This document shows, piece by piece, positions 52,433 through 63,970 of a stretch of 64,000 nucleotides of DNA. Numbering within the stretch: position 1 is the stretch's first letter; each line of letters begins with the position of its first letter. Source of the DNA: Lolliginicoccus lacisalsi. GTDB taxonomy: Bacteria; Actinomycetota; Actinomycetes; Mycobacteriales; Mycobacteriaceae. Below the pieces are notes generated by a model. The model made no database searches. It was not told the origin of the DNA and saw only the letters and a program-made list of their open reading frames with translations. A program made the position numbers and the translations under genes. The stretch lies in the NCBI RefSeq assembly GCF_014841105.1, contig NZ_JACYWE010000001.1, forward strand, positions 229,517 to 293,516. The letters run 5' to 3'.

Positions 52433-52777
52433 ATGGCAAATCTGAGGGAACTCGCCGAGTCCCACCTCGCCGCAGCGCGAACGGACAAGCATGGCCGCAG
52501 CGCCCTGCTCATCGCCAACGACGGCCCACTCCGGCAGACCGTGATCGCGCTCCGGGAAGGAATCGAACTGGCCGAGCACAATTCGCCGCCCGCCTCGAGC
52601 CTCCAGGTACTCGTGGGACGAGTTCGTGTGGTCGTCGACGATGAGCCGCACGGAGAATTCGGCGAGGGGGAATTGTGGATCCTCACCCATGAACGCCATT
52701 CGGTGCTCGCCCTCGCCGACAGCGTCTTCCTGCTCACCACGGTCACGAACCAGCAAGGCCAGGATTCATACACCTGA
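52433..52777 (+). CDS. Small cupin-like protein
   Basis: 114-residue one-domain cupin. The core 'LQVLVGRVRVVVDDEPHGEFGEGELWILTHERHSVLALADSVFLLTTV' in outline contains the beta-barrel pattern and histidines (H-x3-H-like) of the family. ATG preceded by AAGGA. No signal peptide. Divergent from the PKS operon; a link is not shown. Stress- or anti-sigma-like sensing roles are known for such proteins, but none can be assigned here. Confidence 0.85.
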   Translation: MANLRELAESHLAAARTDKHGRSALLIANDGPLRQTVIALREGIELAEHNSPPASSLQVLVGRVRVVVDDEPHGEFGEGELWILTHERHSVLALADSVFLLTTVTNQQGQDSYT

Positions 52778-52790
52778 TCCGGGCCCGCCA

Positions 52791-52873
52791 GCCGCCGGGC
52801 CCGCGCGGCATCGAGCCCATCCGCCGCCGGGCCCATCCGGTATCGAGCCCACCCGCCGCCGGGCCCGCGCGGC
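52791..52873. repeat. 32-bp tandem repeat, 2.6 copies
   Basis: The unit begins GCCGCCGGGCCC and contains ATCGAGCCC; copies start at 52791, 52823 and 52855 (the last partial). It lies directly after the small cupin gene. No spacers between units, so not a CRISPR array. Confidence 0.8.
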
Positions 52874-52892
52874 GCAAAAGCACTAGAAACCG

Positions 52893-52944
52893 GCAAACGC
52901 GATGGAAGCAGACCTGGCCATTCGGCTGGATCTATCGCGTTTGC
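52893..52944. repeat. Palindromic repeat family B, copy 1
   Basis: Arms GCAAACGCGATGGA (52893-52906) and TCTATCGCGTTTGC (52931-52944) around a 24-base loop. Located between convergent genes (ends 52777 and 53003). Copy 2 is at 60376. Confidence 0.8.
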
Positions 52945-53002
52945 AGCCGAACGGCTTGTTGACCCGCCCCGGACACCGCCGTCGCCTCCAGGCCTGGCGC
53001 GT

Positions 53003-53467
53003 CTAGTCCCGGCGCCTCCGCAGCATTGCGGGCCGCTCCGCCCAGGCCCGCGTGCACCACAACGCCCACACCACGAGCACCGGCTGGAACAGCAAGCGCA
53101 GCCCCCGCGCGAGATCGCTCTCCAGGCCGAAAGCATCCGTGCCCGTGACGAACTGCGAGATGTTCCCCGGGAAGATTGCCACGAAGAAGGCCGCGACCAC
53201 CCAACCAACAAGCACCCGCCAGCGGCCCTGCCGCGCCAGCAGCAACGCGGCGCCCAGCGCGACCTCCACCACGCCCGACGCGATGACCACCAGATCGGCA
53301 TCCATAGGCACCCACCCAGGCACCTGCGCCAGGAACTCCGACCGCGCCCACGTCAGATGCGAAATGCCCGCGAACAGCAGGAACAAGCCAAGAATCCAGC
53401 GACCAACCGTCCGCGCCCAACCACCCGCGCGCGCCCCGGAACGAACCCGACCATGATCATCAGTCAT
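53003..53467 (-). CDS. DoxX-like membrane protein
   Basis: 154-residue integral membrane protein with about four transmembrane helices. 'RWILGLFLLFAGISHLTW' and 'GVVEVALGAALLLA' are the DoxX/YkgB-like motifs. The start at ATG 53467 gives a short basic cytosolic N-terminus. Family members take part in redox or thiol stress membrane complexes, but no partner is encoded here. Convergent to the small cupin gene across repeats. Confidence 0.87.
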   Translation of the reverse strand: MTDDHGRVRSGARAGGWARTVGRWILGLFLLFAGISHLTWARSEFLAQVPGWVPMDADLVVIASGVVEVALGAALLLARQGRWRVLVGWVVAAFFVAIFPGNISQFVTGTDAFGLESDLARGLRLLFQPVLVVWALWCTRAWAERPAMLRRRRD

Positions 53468-53653
53468 GGAGGTGAGAGTACGCGCGCCGGGGCAGCAGGG
53501 CGGGCGACACTGTTCCAGATGCCTCGCCACCGCCTGGCCGCCGTCGGCGCACCCCAGGCCCCAGGCGTATACATCTACCCCAATGGCATACTCCGAAAAC
53601 TTTTGTGGCCAATTTCGTCAAATCGATAGCTATTCGGCACTAAGTTCGATCTA

Positions 53654-53669
53654 CGTGACCCACATCACA
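53654..53669. promoter_or_regulatory. CRP-like site upstream of the secreted lipase
   Basis: CGTGACCCACATCACA contains GTGA, six bases, TCAC, the same core as the site upstream of hhyS. It lies about 66 bases before the lipase start codon. Confidence 0.55.
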
Positions 53670-53734
53670 GGAACCCCGCGCGCCAGGCCGGGGACCGCAA
53701 CGATCACACGGACCGAAGAGCAGGAACCCCACGC

Positions 53735-54940
53735 ATGCGAACCTCCGCTCGCCACACGCTCGCCGCGATTATCTTCGCGCTGCTCGCACTGCTAGTTGCC
53801 TCCCCCGCCGCCGCGGCACCGCTCTACCCACCCACCGATCCCGACCCCTTCTACGCCGCCCCCGCAGAGCTATCCCAGGCCGCGCCCGGCGATGTCCTGA
53901 AGATCCGACCGCGACCCATCCCGCCCGGCTTCACCGGCGTCGAGACCTGGCAGATCCAGTTCCGCTCCACCGACTCCGCGGGCGCACCGATCGCAGCGAC
54001 CACAACATTGTTCCTGCCGCACAACCGCATCGACAACGGGCCACTGCTGTCCTTCCAGCACATCATCAACGCGCTGGGCCTGCAGTGCACGCCATCGCGC
54101 GCGCTCTACACCAACGACCCGCTCGACGTCATCCGGGAGGCCCCCGCCCTCAACGCTGCCTTCCAGCAAGGCTGGAGCGTCGCCGTCCCCGATCATCTCG
54201 GCCCCAAGAGCGCCTACGGCGCCGCGAGGCTCGGCGGCACCATCGCGCTCGACGGCATCCGTGCCGTCCAGCGCGCGACCCAGTTCCAGCTCGCCGAAAG
54301 CCCCGTCACCATGGCCGGGTACTCCGGAGGCGGAATGGCCACCGCCTTCGCCGCCGCCCTTGCCCCCAGCTACGCCCCGGAACTGGACATCATCGGGGCC
54401 GCAGCGGGCGGAGTACCCATGGACCTGCGCGACCTAGCCAACGCCCTCGGCGACGACCCGCACCCCGCGTTCGGCCTCGCGTTCGCCGCAGCCCTCGGCC
54501 TCGAGCGCGAGTACCCCGAGCGATTCCCCGTCTCCACCCAGCTCACCGCCAGCGGACGCGCATTGCAGCACCAGCTCAACGACGGCTGCACCAACGACAT
54601 CCTCGGCGTCGGCATCAACCGCGGCATCCGCGACATCGCCGTCGACCCCGACCTCGTCGATTCCCCCGAGGCGATCGCGGTCATCGAGGAGAACAGCGTC
54701 AGCTCCTACCCCGGCGTCCCCACTGCACCCATGTTCATCTGGCACAGCAGCACCGACCTGCTCGTTCCCATCGATGCCGTTGACCGGACGGTCGCCCGCT
54801 ACTGCGCCGCGGGAGCCACCGTCGCGCTGCACCGCGTCAACAGCCCCGACCACCTCACCGCGGCCCTCGAAGGCCTCCCCGCCGCCGTGGAATACCTCCG
54901 AGCCCGCTACCGCGGAGAACCAGCGCCGTCTACGTGCTAG
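53735..54940 (+). CDS. Secreted LIP-family lipase
   Basis: 401-residue secreted triacylglycerol lipase of the LIP family (Candida LipA-like, common in mycolate actinobacteria). A Sec signal peptide ends near AAA after residue 27. Catalytic serine in GYSGGGMA (about residue 190), aspartate in 'WHSSTDLLVP', histidine in 'SPDHLTAAL'; a cap domain lies between. Two cysteines (QCTPS and GCTND) and the final cysteine pair with ARYC could be disulfides. It would release fatty acids outside the cell. The upstream CRP-like site suggests carbon-dependent control. Confidence 0.93.
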   Translation: MRTSARHTLAAIIFALLALLVASPAAAAPLYPPTDPDPFYAAPAELSQAAPGDVLKIRPRPIPPGFTGVETWQIQFRSTDSAGAPIAATTTLFLPHNRIDNGPLLSFQHIINALGLQCTPSRALYTNDPLDVIREAPALNAAFQQGWSVAVPDHLGPKSAYGAARLGGTIALDGIRAVQRATQFQLAESPVTMAGYSGGGMATAFAAALAPSYAPELDIIGAAAGGVPMDLRDLANALGDDPHPAFGLAFAAALGLEREYPERFPVSTQLTASGRALQHQLNDGCTNDILGVGINRGIRDIAVDPDLVDSPEAIAVIEENSVSSYPGVPTAPMFIWHSSTDLLVPIDAVDRTVARYCAAGATVALHRVNSPDHLTAALEGLPAAVEYLRARYRGEPAPSTC

Positions 54941-55087
54941 AGCTGGGGCGTTGCTAAGTCGTTCCTACAGATGATCATTGTTGGGACTCGCCGCACCAAC
55001 AGCGGCTCAACGCTAGATTATTCGTGTTCACAAGCTTGAACTCGATCGCAGCCTCGGCTGGCGGGATTCGATGAACCGGGGGGGGCT

Positions 55088-56803
55088 TTGTCTCAGCACA
55101 ATCAGTGCCGGAATGCGTACCGGGCTGGCGCGGTCGTACTCGTCGCCGTCATGGCGGTCGCGGGTTGCGGCGGGGCGCCCGCGCCACAATCTGACCCAGT
55201 TGCGGATGCATTCTCGCAAGCCTCACCGATGCCAACGGCGGAGCCCGAGATCACTACTCGCGCAAGCATTGCCGAAGATGGCGCTACGGTCGGCGGAGAG
55301 TTCGGTGGAGTTGTTGTCACAGCTAGGGCGCCTGCTGGTGTCGCGACCAGCGGGACCGAACTTGCTATTGCGCCAGCGAGCAAGCGCCCACCGCTGCCGG
55401 CACAGGTGGCGGCCGCCCCCGGGGTGGAGATCACATTGGGAGATGGCCTGCAGCCCCGGCAGCCGATCGAGCTCGCGTTCGATCTGTCGGGCGCTCCGGA
55501 TCTCGTGGCGCAGCTCAGCGAACCGCGGCGCCCACTCATCGCAGTGGACGATGCCAATGGCGAATCCGATCTGCTGCTGGCCTCCTGGGATCCGGACGCT
55601 CAGGTAGTAACGGCGACAACTCCACACTTGAGCAGGTTCACGCTGTTGGTGACGGATCCGGCGAGCGCACTGCGGGAAGGAATCGCGCGAGTCATCGCGG
55701 GAAACGATTCAGCAGAGCCTGAGTGCGCGTCCGGCGACAGCGCGATGGTCGGCGAGACAGACGTGACGTTGACTCCTGCGCAGCCCGGCATCGTTCCGGC
55801 CTGAATCGAGGCTTCATCTGATGCGGTAGCGATATCCTTCGATTCGGAATCCGAGCACTACTACACCGTGACCTCCGAGCCCGCAGGGAATTTCACCCCC
55901 CGAATGCCCGACAACAGCACCGATCTGATCGCAGTCGCCATCCAGGACGCGCGCGGGGATGCGACTCTGCCACCCAAGGGAATGGGCAGGCTCGACCTTC
56001 CTGCTTCCACGGTCTCGGGAGCCATCTATCTCACGATCGATCCGGTGGCGCTGCAGTTCGGCACCCTCCTCGCAGCGTTGGATATGTACGGGCTGCGCGG
56101 GTCCGCGATCGTTGATGCATTCAAGGATTTGTCCGCGTCGTACGACTGCGCGGGAACGGCGATTCGTTCTGTCGAGGAGCCAGACAAGGAGTCGGTGGAC
56201 GAGTTCGTGGACGGCCTCGGTGATGTCGCGAACTGCGTCGCTGCCGCAGCAGGCAAGGTCATCGATGCCGACGGAAAGGTGGCCGCACACAAGATCGGCG
56301 TCGTCGCATCGTTGCTGACCACTCTGCCTGATCAGCTCAAGGCCAACCTCACCGGGGTATTCTCGCCTTTCTCGGGCAACAGGCGCCTGGTGTATACGAT
56401 TGAGCCGAAAGTCGTGGAGCAGGTGGCTCCCGAACCCACTGCGGCACCCGAAGCCAGCCCGAGCAGGGTCATCGACCGGATCGACATCGATACCTGGGGC
56501 TACGACCGAGTCGGCGAGCACACCTACATCGCGGCCAACAACAACACCAAGAAGCTCGTCATCTACTGGAAATCCTTTGCTGGCGACGAGCAGATCCGGG
56601 GCGAGTGCACCTCGAGCGTCACCCTGGTGGGCGCGGGAAGGATGCTCGAGGAGCACGAGTCCAGGTGCGATTCCTACAATCCGGGCACGACTCTCAGGGT
56701 CACGGCGCCGGGGACCTACACCGCGACGGTAACGGTGCGCCAGGAAGGGCAGTCGGCTCTCTCCCGGCAGGTGATCGTGACGGTTCTTCCCTTCGGTTCC
56801 TAG
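55088..56803 (+). pseudogene. Lipoprotein gene interrupted by one in-frame TGA
   Basis: Two consecutive open stretches in the same frame (55088-55804 and 55805-56803) are separated only by a TGA at 55802-55804. The readthrough would give one 571-residue lipoprotein: TTG start, signal peptide, lipobox VAGC, an N-terminal beta-rich domain to residue 238, then 'IEASSDAVAISF' directly after the stop, a helical middle, and a C-terminal Ig-like/PKD-like domain ending 'VIVTVLPFGS'. The continuity of reading frame on both sides argues for a nonsense mutation, a sequencing error or readthrough rather than two genes. Family not recognised. The separate second half lacks a start with signal. Confidence 0.75.
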
Positions 56804-56899
56804 GCTTCGACGCCTCGTGCGCCCGACCGCAACCGGGGGCTTGCGATCCCACTCCCGCAAACACTTGATTGATTCCAGAAAGTGGTTCACACTTGGGGT

Positions 56900-57343
56900 G
56901 TGAGCACGCGACCGGATTTCGAGCGCTTGTTGCGCGGGGCGGCCCTCCGCGTCACGGCGCCGCGCCTCGCAGTGCTGACGGCGGTGCATGATCACCCGCA
57001 TTCGGATACCGATTCCATCATCAGCGCGGTTCGCCAGAATCACGGTGCCGTGTCCCACCAGGCCGTGTATGACGTGCTGCGGGCCCTGACATCCGCTGGG
57101 TTGCTGCGGCGCATCCAGCCGACGGGGTCGGTGGCGCGGTACGAGACGCGGGTTGGCGACAACCATCATCACCTGGTGTGCCGGAGCTGCGGCGTCATCG
57201 CTGATGTTGATTGCGCCACCGGTTCCGCACCGTGCATGACCGCGTCGGATGATCATGGTTTCGAGATCGATGAGACCGAGGTCATCTTCTGGGGCTTGTG
57301 CCCCACCTGCTTGGCTTCAGCCCAATCCGAGCAAATCCCTTGA
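56900..57343 (+). CDS. furA: Fur-family regulator FurA
   Basis: 147-residue Fur-family repressor. The winged helix is 'HDHPHSDTDSIISAVRQNHG' through 'SHQAVYDVLRALTSAGLLRR', followed by metal-binding 'HHHLVCRSCG' and the second cysteine pair CPTC near the end. The gene lies 18 bases upstream of katG, the standard actinobacterial furA-katG arrangement where FurA represses both until oxidised. GTG 56900 starts VSTRPDF; an AT-richer stretch (TTGATTGATTCC) just upstream may be the promoter and operator. Confidence 0.95.
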   Translation: MSTRPDFERLLRGAALRVTAPRLAVLTAVHDHPHSDTDSIISAVRQNHGAVSHQAVYDVLRALTSAGLLRRIQPTGSVARYETRVGDNHHHLVCRSCGVIADVDCATGSAPCMTASDDHGFEIDETEVIFWGLCPTCLASAQSEQIP

Positions 57344-59590
<2,247 letters not shown>

Positions 59591-59605
59591 TCCAGTTCGC
59601 AGAAC

Positions 59606-59668
59606 CCGCGAGTGTGCAAGAACCGTCAGCAATAAGCGCTGAAGCTGTCGTTCTTCGCACACTCGCGG
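59606..59668. repeat. Palindromic repeat family C, copy 2
   Basis: 63-bp palindrome starting CCGCGAGTGTGC and ending GCACACTCGCGG with internal complementary stretches (CGTCAGC/GCTGTCG). It begins 15 bases after the katG stop and lies upstream of a methyltransferase on the same strand, so it is a likely terminator. Confidence 0.85.
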
Positions 59669-59709
59669 TCCGCGCGCACGGAGTCCCCTCTTCCCAGTAC
59701 CCTGGCAGC

Positions 59710-60327
59710 ATGGGCTTCTACGGTGACACGATCCTGCCCCGCATCATCAATGTCGCGTGCGGCACGGCGCTGACCAAGCCGCAGCGCGAGCAAGCCTGTG
59801 CCGGGCTCACCGGTGAGGTGGTGGAGATCGGATTCGGCTCCGGCCTCAACATCCCGTTCTATCCCCCATCGGTGTCCCGCGTGATGGCCATCGAGCCCGC
59901 CGACACCGCGTGGCACATCGCCCGCAAGCGCGTCGAGCAATCCAGCGTCCCCGTCGAGCGTCACGGTCTCGACGGGCAATCGCTCCCCCTCGATGACGCG
60001 AGCTGCGACAGCGCGCTCTCCACCTGGACGCTCTGCACCATCCCCGACGTCACCGCCGCCCTGCACGAGGTGCGCCGCGTCCTCAAGCCTGGTGGCACCT
60101 TCCACTTCGTCGAGCATGGCCTCGCCCCCGACGCCAAGGTGCAGGCCTGGCAGCATCGACTCAATCCCCTCCAGCAGAAGCTCTTCGGTGGTTGCAACCT
60201 CGATCGGCCCATCGCCCAGCTCATCGAGGACGCTGGATTCACCATCAGCACCATCGATGAGTTCTATGAGAAGGGCTCGCCCAAGTTCCTCGGCGCGCTC
60301 TCGCTAGGCGTTGCCACCCGCGCCTGA
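59710..60327 (+). CDS. Class I SAM-dependent methyltransferase
   Basis: 205-residue methyltransferase. Motif I is 'GEVVEIGFGSGLNIPFY', motif II 'MAIEPADTAWHIARKR', motif IV region 'SALSTWTLCTIPDV', and 'EVRRVLKPGGTFHFVEHG' follows. These match small ubiE/MenG-like and phospholipid N-methyltransferase-like enzymes. ATG 59710 chosen because the frame upstream runs through the repeat. Substrate unknown. No close neighbour in the same operon. Confidence 0.92.
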   Translation: MGFYGDTILPRIINVACGTALTKPQREQACAGLTGEVVEIGFGSGLNIPFYPPSVSRVMAIEPADTAWHIARKRVEQSSVPVERHGLDGQSLPLDDASCDSALSTWTLCTIPDVTAALHEVRRVLKPGGTFHFVEHGLAPDAKVQAWQHRLNPLQQKLFGGCNLDRPIAQLIEDAGFTISTIDEFYEKGSPKFLGALSLGVATRA

Positions 60328-60375
60328 CCACCCGGAGGGCCCCGGCCGGAGCCGCGCGCCGGTGGCCCTGGAACC

Positions 60376-60446
60376 GCAAACGCGATAGAAACCGCCAAAC
60401 GCGATAGATCGCCACCTGGGATCTTCGGCTCTTCTATCGCGTTTGC
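60376..60446. repeat. Palindromic repeat family B, copy 2
   Basis: Arms GCAAACGCGATAGAA (60376-60390) and TTCTATCGCGTTTGC (60432-60446), exactly complementary over 15 bases, with an extra left-arm copy GCCAAACGCGATAGA at 60394-60408. Between convergent genes (ends 60327 and 60472). Confidence 0.88.
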
Positions 60447-60471
60447 ATGGTTGTAGTCCAGTCGACGGTCC

Positions 60472-61029
60472 TCACCCGAGAGGTTGCGCACGCATCACGG
60501 GTTCCGCCGCCCGCGAGGCGTCGAGGGGCACATCGCACGACAGGATCGCGTCGCCGAGCCCGAGCACGCCGCCAGCGAGCACGCCCGCGCGAATGCCGCC
60601 CCGGCCCACGAGTGCCTTGCGCATGCCAGGCGCGATCATCGTGTCCATCCAGGCGCACGGATGAGCGGGCCGCCCACCGCGGAACACGACGCTGCCGGCA
60701 CCGGTCGACAGGGTGAAATCCTCGCCCCGCAATCGATCCAGCTCCACGCCGCGCACGACGATGTTGCGACGCGCTAGCTCGACCGCGGCGGTCGCACCGG
60801 CCTGGAGGCATGCGTCATCCCAGGCCTCGGCCGCGAGGAACGTGACGGCGGCCTCGGTGTGCGCGCGGACGTTGAAGAAGCGATCCCCGCGGATGCCCTT
60901 GCCCGCGACGCATTCGATGCGGGCGGGCAGCTCGGTGGGCACCTCGGCGGGGCCATCCTTGGGCCGACCGAAGTAGGCGTGCGCGGGCGAGACGAGGAAC
61001 TGCACGATGCGGATCGGATGGTCGGCCAT
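60472..61029 (-). CDS. MOSC-domain protein
   Basis: 185-residue MOSC-domain protein (molybdenum-cofactor sulfurase C-terminal-like). The family pattern includes 'GIRGDRFFN' and 'NIVVRGVELDRLRGEDFTLSTGAGSVVFRGGRPAHPCAWMD' in outline, with the conserved cysteine in 'AHPCAW'. Such proteins transfer sulfur or bind pterin cofactors. ATG 61029 follows GAGGAGCTCC. Transcribed alone and convergent to the methyltransferase. Confidence 0.9.
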   Translation of the reverse strand: MADHPIRIVQFLVSPAHAYFGRPKDGPAEVPTELPARIECVAGKGIRGDRFFNVRAHTEAAVTFLAAEAWDDACLQAGATAAVELARRNIVVRGVELDRLRGEDFTLSTGAGSVVFRGGRPAHPCAWMDTMIAPGMRKALVGRGGIRAGVLAGGVLGLGDAILSCDVPLDASRAAEPVMRAQPLG

Positions 61030-61160
61030 GGGAGCTCCTCGCGATGCCGGGGCCCGTACTGACGAGCATCCCACCGCGCAGCGCGCCCCGGCAAGCAGCC
61101 TCGGAGCTGTCACGCGACGGTGCTAGCGTGGCGATGCCCGCTCTACGCCGAAGGAGACGC

Positions 61161-61994
61161 ATGGCCCACCCCGCCGCTTCCGATCCGGGCGACCTCGTTG
61201 CCGCGGTGCTGGCGATCGCCCGCGAGGCCGGGGACAGCATCCTCGACGTCTACCGTGCTGGCTTCGATGTCGATCTCAAGGCCGATGGGTCACCGCTCAC
61301 CGCCGCTGACCTCGCCTCGCACCACTGCCTCTCCGGCGGCCTGCGCGGGCTCGATGCCAGGGTTCCTGTGCTCTCCGAGGAGGATGGGCTGCCTGCGTTC
61401 GCGGTGCGGCAGCAATGGTCGCGGTACTGGTTGATCGACCCGCTGGACGGCACGAAGGAGTTCGTGCAGCGCAATGGCGACTTCACGGTCAACGTCGCCC
61501 TGATCGAGATGGGCGCGCCCGTCCTGGGGGTCGTGCATGCGCCAGTCCGCGGCACATCCTGGTTCGCCGCTGCGGGCGCGGGCGCCTGGAAGCAGCAGGT
61601 CCACGAGGATCCCGTTCCCATCGCGACCGCGCCGATGAGTGGACGGCCTGCTGGCGCGGCCATGCGCATCGTCGCGAGCCGCAACCACCGGGGTGCCGCC
61701 GTCGATGCGTTGCTCGAGCGTCTGCCGCATGCCACGAGCCTCAGCGTCGGTAGCTCGCTCAAGCTCTGCATGGTCGCCGAGGGCGCCGCGGACCTCTACC
61801 CGCGGCTCGGGCCCACGTCCGAGTGGGATACTGCGGCCGGGCAGTGCGTCGTCGAGCAGGCCGGCGGCGCGGTCACCACAGTCGACCTCGAGCCGCTGCG
61901 CTACAACACCAAGGACGGCATTCTCAATCCGCATTTTGTTGTCGTTGGCGACATGAGCTTCGACTGGGGGCAGTACCTGCCGGGAGCGGAGTGA
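61161..61994 (+). CDS. cysQ: 3'(2'),5'-bisphosphate nucleotidase CysQ
   Basis: 277-residue magnesium-dependent phosphatase of the inositol-monophosphatase superfamily that clears PAP made in sulfate assimilation. Metal-binding motifs: 'LSEEDG' (Glu-Glu), 'DPLDGTKEF' and the C-terminal 'SEWDTAAGQ'. 'GSSLKLCMVAEGAADLYPRLGPTSEWD' is diagnostic for CysQ over inositol phosphatases. GAAGGAG precedes the ATG. Divergent from the MOSC gene. Confidence 0.95.
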   Translation: MAHPAASDPGDLVAAVLAIAREAGDSILDVYRAGFDVDLKADGSPLTAADLASHHCLSGGLRGLDARVPVLSEEDGLPAFAVRQQWSRYWLIDPLDGTKEFVQRNGDFTVNVALIEMGAPVLGVVHAPVRGTSWFAAAGAGAWKQQVHEDPVPIATAPMSGRPAGAAMRIVASRNHRGAAVDALLERLPHATSLSVGSSLKLCMVAEGAADLYPRLGPTSEWDTAAGQCVVEQAGGAVTTVDLEPLRYNTKDGILNPHFVVVGDMSFDWGQYLPGAE

Positions 61995-62191
61995 CCGCTG
62001 GCCACGCTGATCGGCGGGCAACAGCGGACCGGATGGGGCCGATTCACAGGCGGCGATCGGATGAGCGAGCAGGCCGAGGAAGCAGTGATGGTTGATGGTG
62101 TCCTCGCCGCGGGTGGGTGCTGGGTTCCTAGCGAGCACGATCGCTATTGTGATGGGGCCGTGGTTGATGTTGTGTCGGGAAGGTGCGCGCG

Positions 62192-63805
62192 ATGAATGCG
62201 TCGAAGGTTGCCGAGCTCGCTGATCTCGCACCAGGAGCACCGGCGTACGCGCTGGTCGCGAACGTTGATCTCGTGGTGATCCGCCACCCCGACGGTGACG
62301 ATGTCTCGGTGATGCACGGGCGTTGCCAGCATCGCGGTGCGCTGCTGTCGGATGGCTCGGTGCGCGGCGGCCGGCTGGTGTGCGGGCTGCACGGCTCGAC
62401 CTATGACGCCCGGACCGGGATCAACATTCACTTCAAGGGAGCGGACCTCGCTCGATTCGCCAGCTGGATCGATGACGGCGCGGTGTGGGTGGACGAGGCC
62501 GAGGTCGCTGAGTGGGAGGCCCGCAACCCGCAGAAGTTCCGGCGCCACAGCTACCAGGGCCTTTACGCCGACTTCAAGGGCACGCCCGATGAGCCCCGCA
62601 ATGGGGCGATCCAGCAGCTCGCCGCGCACGGGCTGGAGCGCACCGGGCACCATGGCCAGGTCGAAGCCATGGGAGTTCCTGGCCACACGCTGCCCGCCTG
62701 GGATGACCTACAGGTCGTGACCGCGCAGCTCGCCATCGCTCCCCTGCTCGATGACGCTCCCGTGGGCACGGAGGTGACCATAGGGCCAGCGGCGGCGAGG
62801 CCGTTGCGGCTCGGCATCCCGATCCTGGTGTCGGACATGAGCTTCGGAGCGCTGTCGGAGGAAGCGAAGACATCGATGGCGCGGGGCGCGGAGCACGCGG
62901 GCACGGGGATCTGCTCCGGCGAGGGCGGGATGCTGGCGGAGGAGCAGCAGGCCAATGGCCGTTACTTGTACGAGCTCGCCTCGGGGCGCGTCGGGTACTC
63001 GATGGACAAGGTTGCCCGGTGCCAGGCGTTTCACTTCAAGCTCGGCCAGGCCGCGAAAACGGGTACGGGCGGGCACCTGCCCGGCCACAAGGTGAGTGGA
63101 AAGATCGCGGAGGTCCGGGGGCTCGCCGAGGGAGAGCCCGCAGTATCGCCCGCGCGGTTTCCCGACCTGACGACGATCGCGGACTTCCAGCAGGTCGCCA
63201 GCGAGGTGCGCCATGCCACCGGCGGCATCCCGATCGGGGTGAAGCTCTCGGCCCAGCACATCGAGCGCGATCTCGATGCGGCGGTCGAGATCGGCGTGGA
63301 CTACGTCATCCTTGATGGCCGCGGCGGGGGCACGGGCGCGGCGCCGCTGCTGTTCCGCGACAATATCTCCGTCCCCACGATCCCGGCGCTGGCTCGTGCG
63401 CGCCGTCACCTCGACCGTATCGGCGCGGACGACGTCTCGCTGATCATCACTGGCGGACTGCGGACTCCCGCGGACTTCCTCAAGGCGCTCGCGCTCGGCG
63501 CGGACGCGGTGGCGATCGCGAACTCGGCGATGCAGGCGATCGGCTGCCTCGGCATGCGCGCCTGCCACACCAACAATTGCCCGGTGGGCATCGCCACCCA
63601 GGATCCGCGCTTGCGGTCCCGGCTGCCGGTCGACGAGGCCGCGCAGCGCCTCGCCCGGTTCCTCGCCGCTTCGGTGGAGCTCATGCAGGTGATGGCACGT
63701 GCTTGCGGGCACGATCATCTCAGCAAGCTCGAGCCTGATGATCTTGTCGCGTGGAAGCGCGACATCGCCGATCTTGCCGGTGTCACCTACGGGGGCGCCG
63801 GATAA
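62192..63805 (+). CDS. Rieske / glutamate-synthase-like FMN oxidoreductase fusion
   Basis: 537-residue fusion. Residues about 1-90 form a Rieske [2Fe-2S] domain with ligands in CQHRG and CGLHG. Residues about 150-535 form the FMN-binding barrel of the GltB/glutamate-synthase-related family: 'ILVSDMSFGALSEEAKTSMARGAEHAGTGICSGEGG' in outline, 'FKLGQAAKTGTGGHLPG', 'VILDGRGGGTGAAPLLFRDN' and the C-terminal cysteine motif 'CHTNNCPVGIATQ'. There is no glutaminase domain, so it is not a standard glutamate synthase. Family members are ferredoxin- or Rieske-fed amine/amide oxidoreductases. ATG 62192 with GGAAGG eight bases upstream; GTG 62183 is an alternative. Confidence 0.93.
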   Translation: MNASKVAELADLAPGAPAYALVANVDLVVIRHPDGDDVSVMHGRCQHRGALLSDGSVRGGRLVCGLHGSTYDARTGINIHFKGADLARFASWIDDGAVWVDEAEVAEWEARNPQKFRRHSYQGLYADFKGTPDEPRNGAIQQLAAHGLERTGHHGQVEAMGVPGHTLPAWDDLQVVTAQLAIAPLLDDAPVGTEVTIGPAAARPLRLGIPILVSDMSFGALSEEAKTSMARGAEHAGTGICSGEGGMLAEEQQANGRYLYELASGRVGYSMDKVARCQAFHFKLGQAAKTGTGGHLPGHKVSGKIAEVRGLAEGEPAVSPARFPDLTTIADFQQVASEVRHATGGIPIGVKLSAQHIERDLDAAVEIGVDYVILDGRGGGTGAAPLLFRDNISVPTIPALARARRHLDRIGADDVSLIITGGLRTPADFLKALALGADAVAIANSAMQAIGCLGMRACHTNNCPVGIATQDPRLRSRLPVDEAAQRLARFLAASVELMQVMARACGHDHLSKLEPDDLVAWKRDIADLAGVTYGGAG

Positions 63806-63970
63806 TCCACGAGGTGCCGGATAATGCCGCATAAAGGACATCCATGGGGGAACTTTTCGCGGGTCCGCGGCAACCTAGGGGCAGAGGCAGATCGCGTCAG
63901 CTAGCTCCACCCACGGGGCGAACGGTCCGCCCGAGGGCCACGAGCCCGCCCCGCCCCAGGAAGGAACCCC

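Noticed and set aside
52791..52873. CRISPR-like array
   Set aside because: Repeats are contiguous and similar throughout; there are no unique spacers and no cas genes.
52360..53301. 313-codon minus-strand frame across the small cupin, repeats and DoxX
   Set aside because: Runs through tandem repeats and is W/R/S-rich; incompatible with the genes on both sides.
55868..56803. Independent gene starting at an internal GTG
   Set aside because: Same frame as the upstream lipoprotein part, no ribosome site, and homology-like continuity starts right after the TGA.
63797..63825. Direct repeat GCCGGATAAT at the end of the Rieske-glutamate synthase gene
   Set aside because: Probably a short local duplication including the stop codon; too short to interpret.
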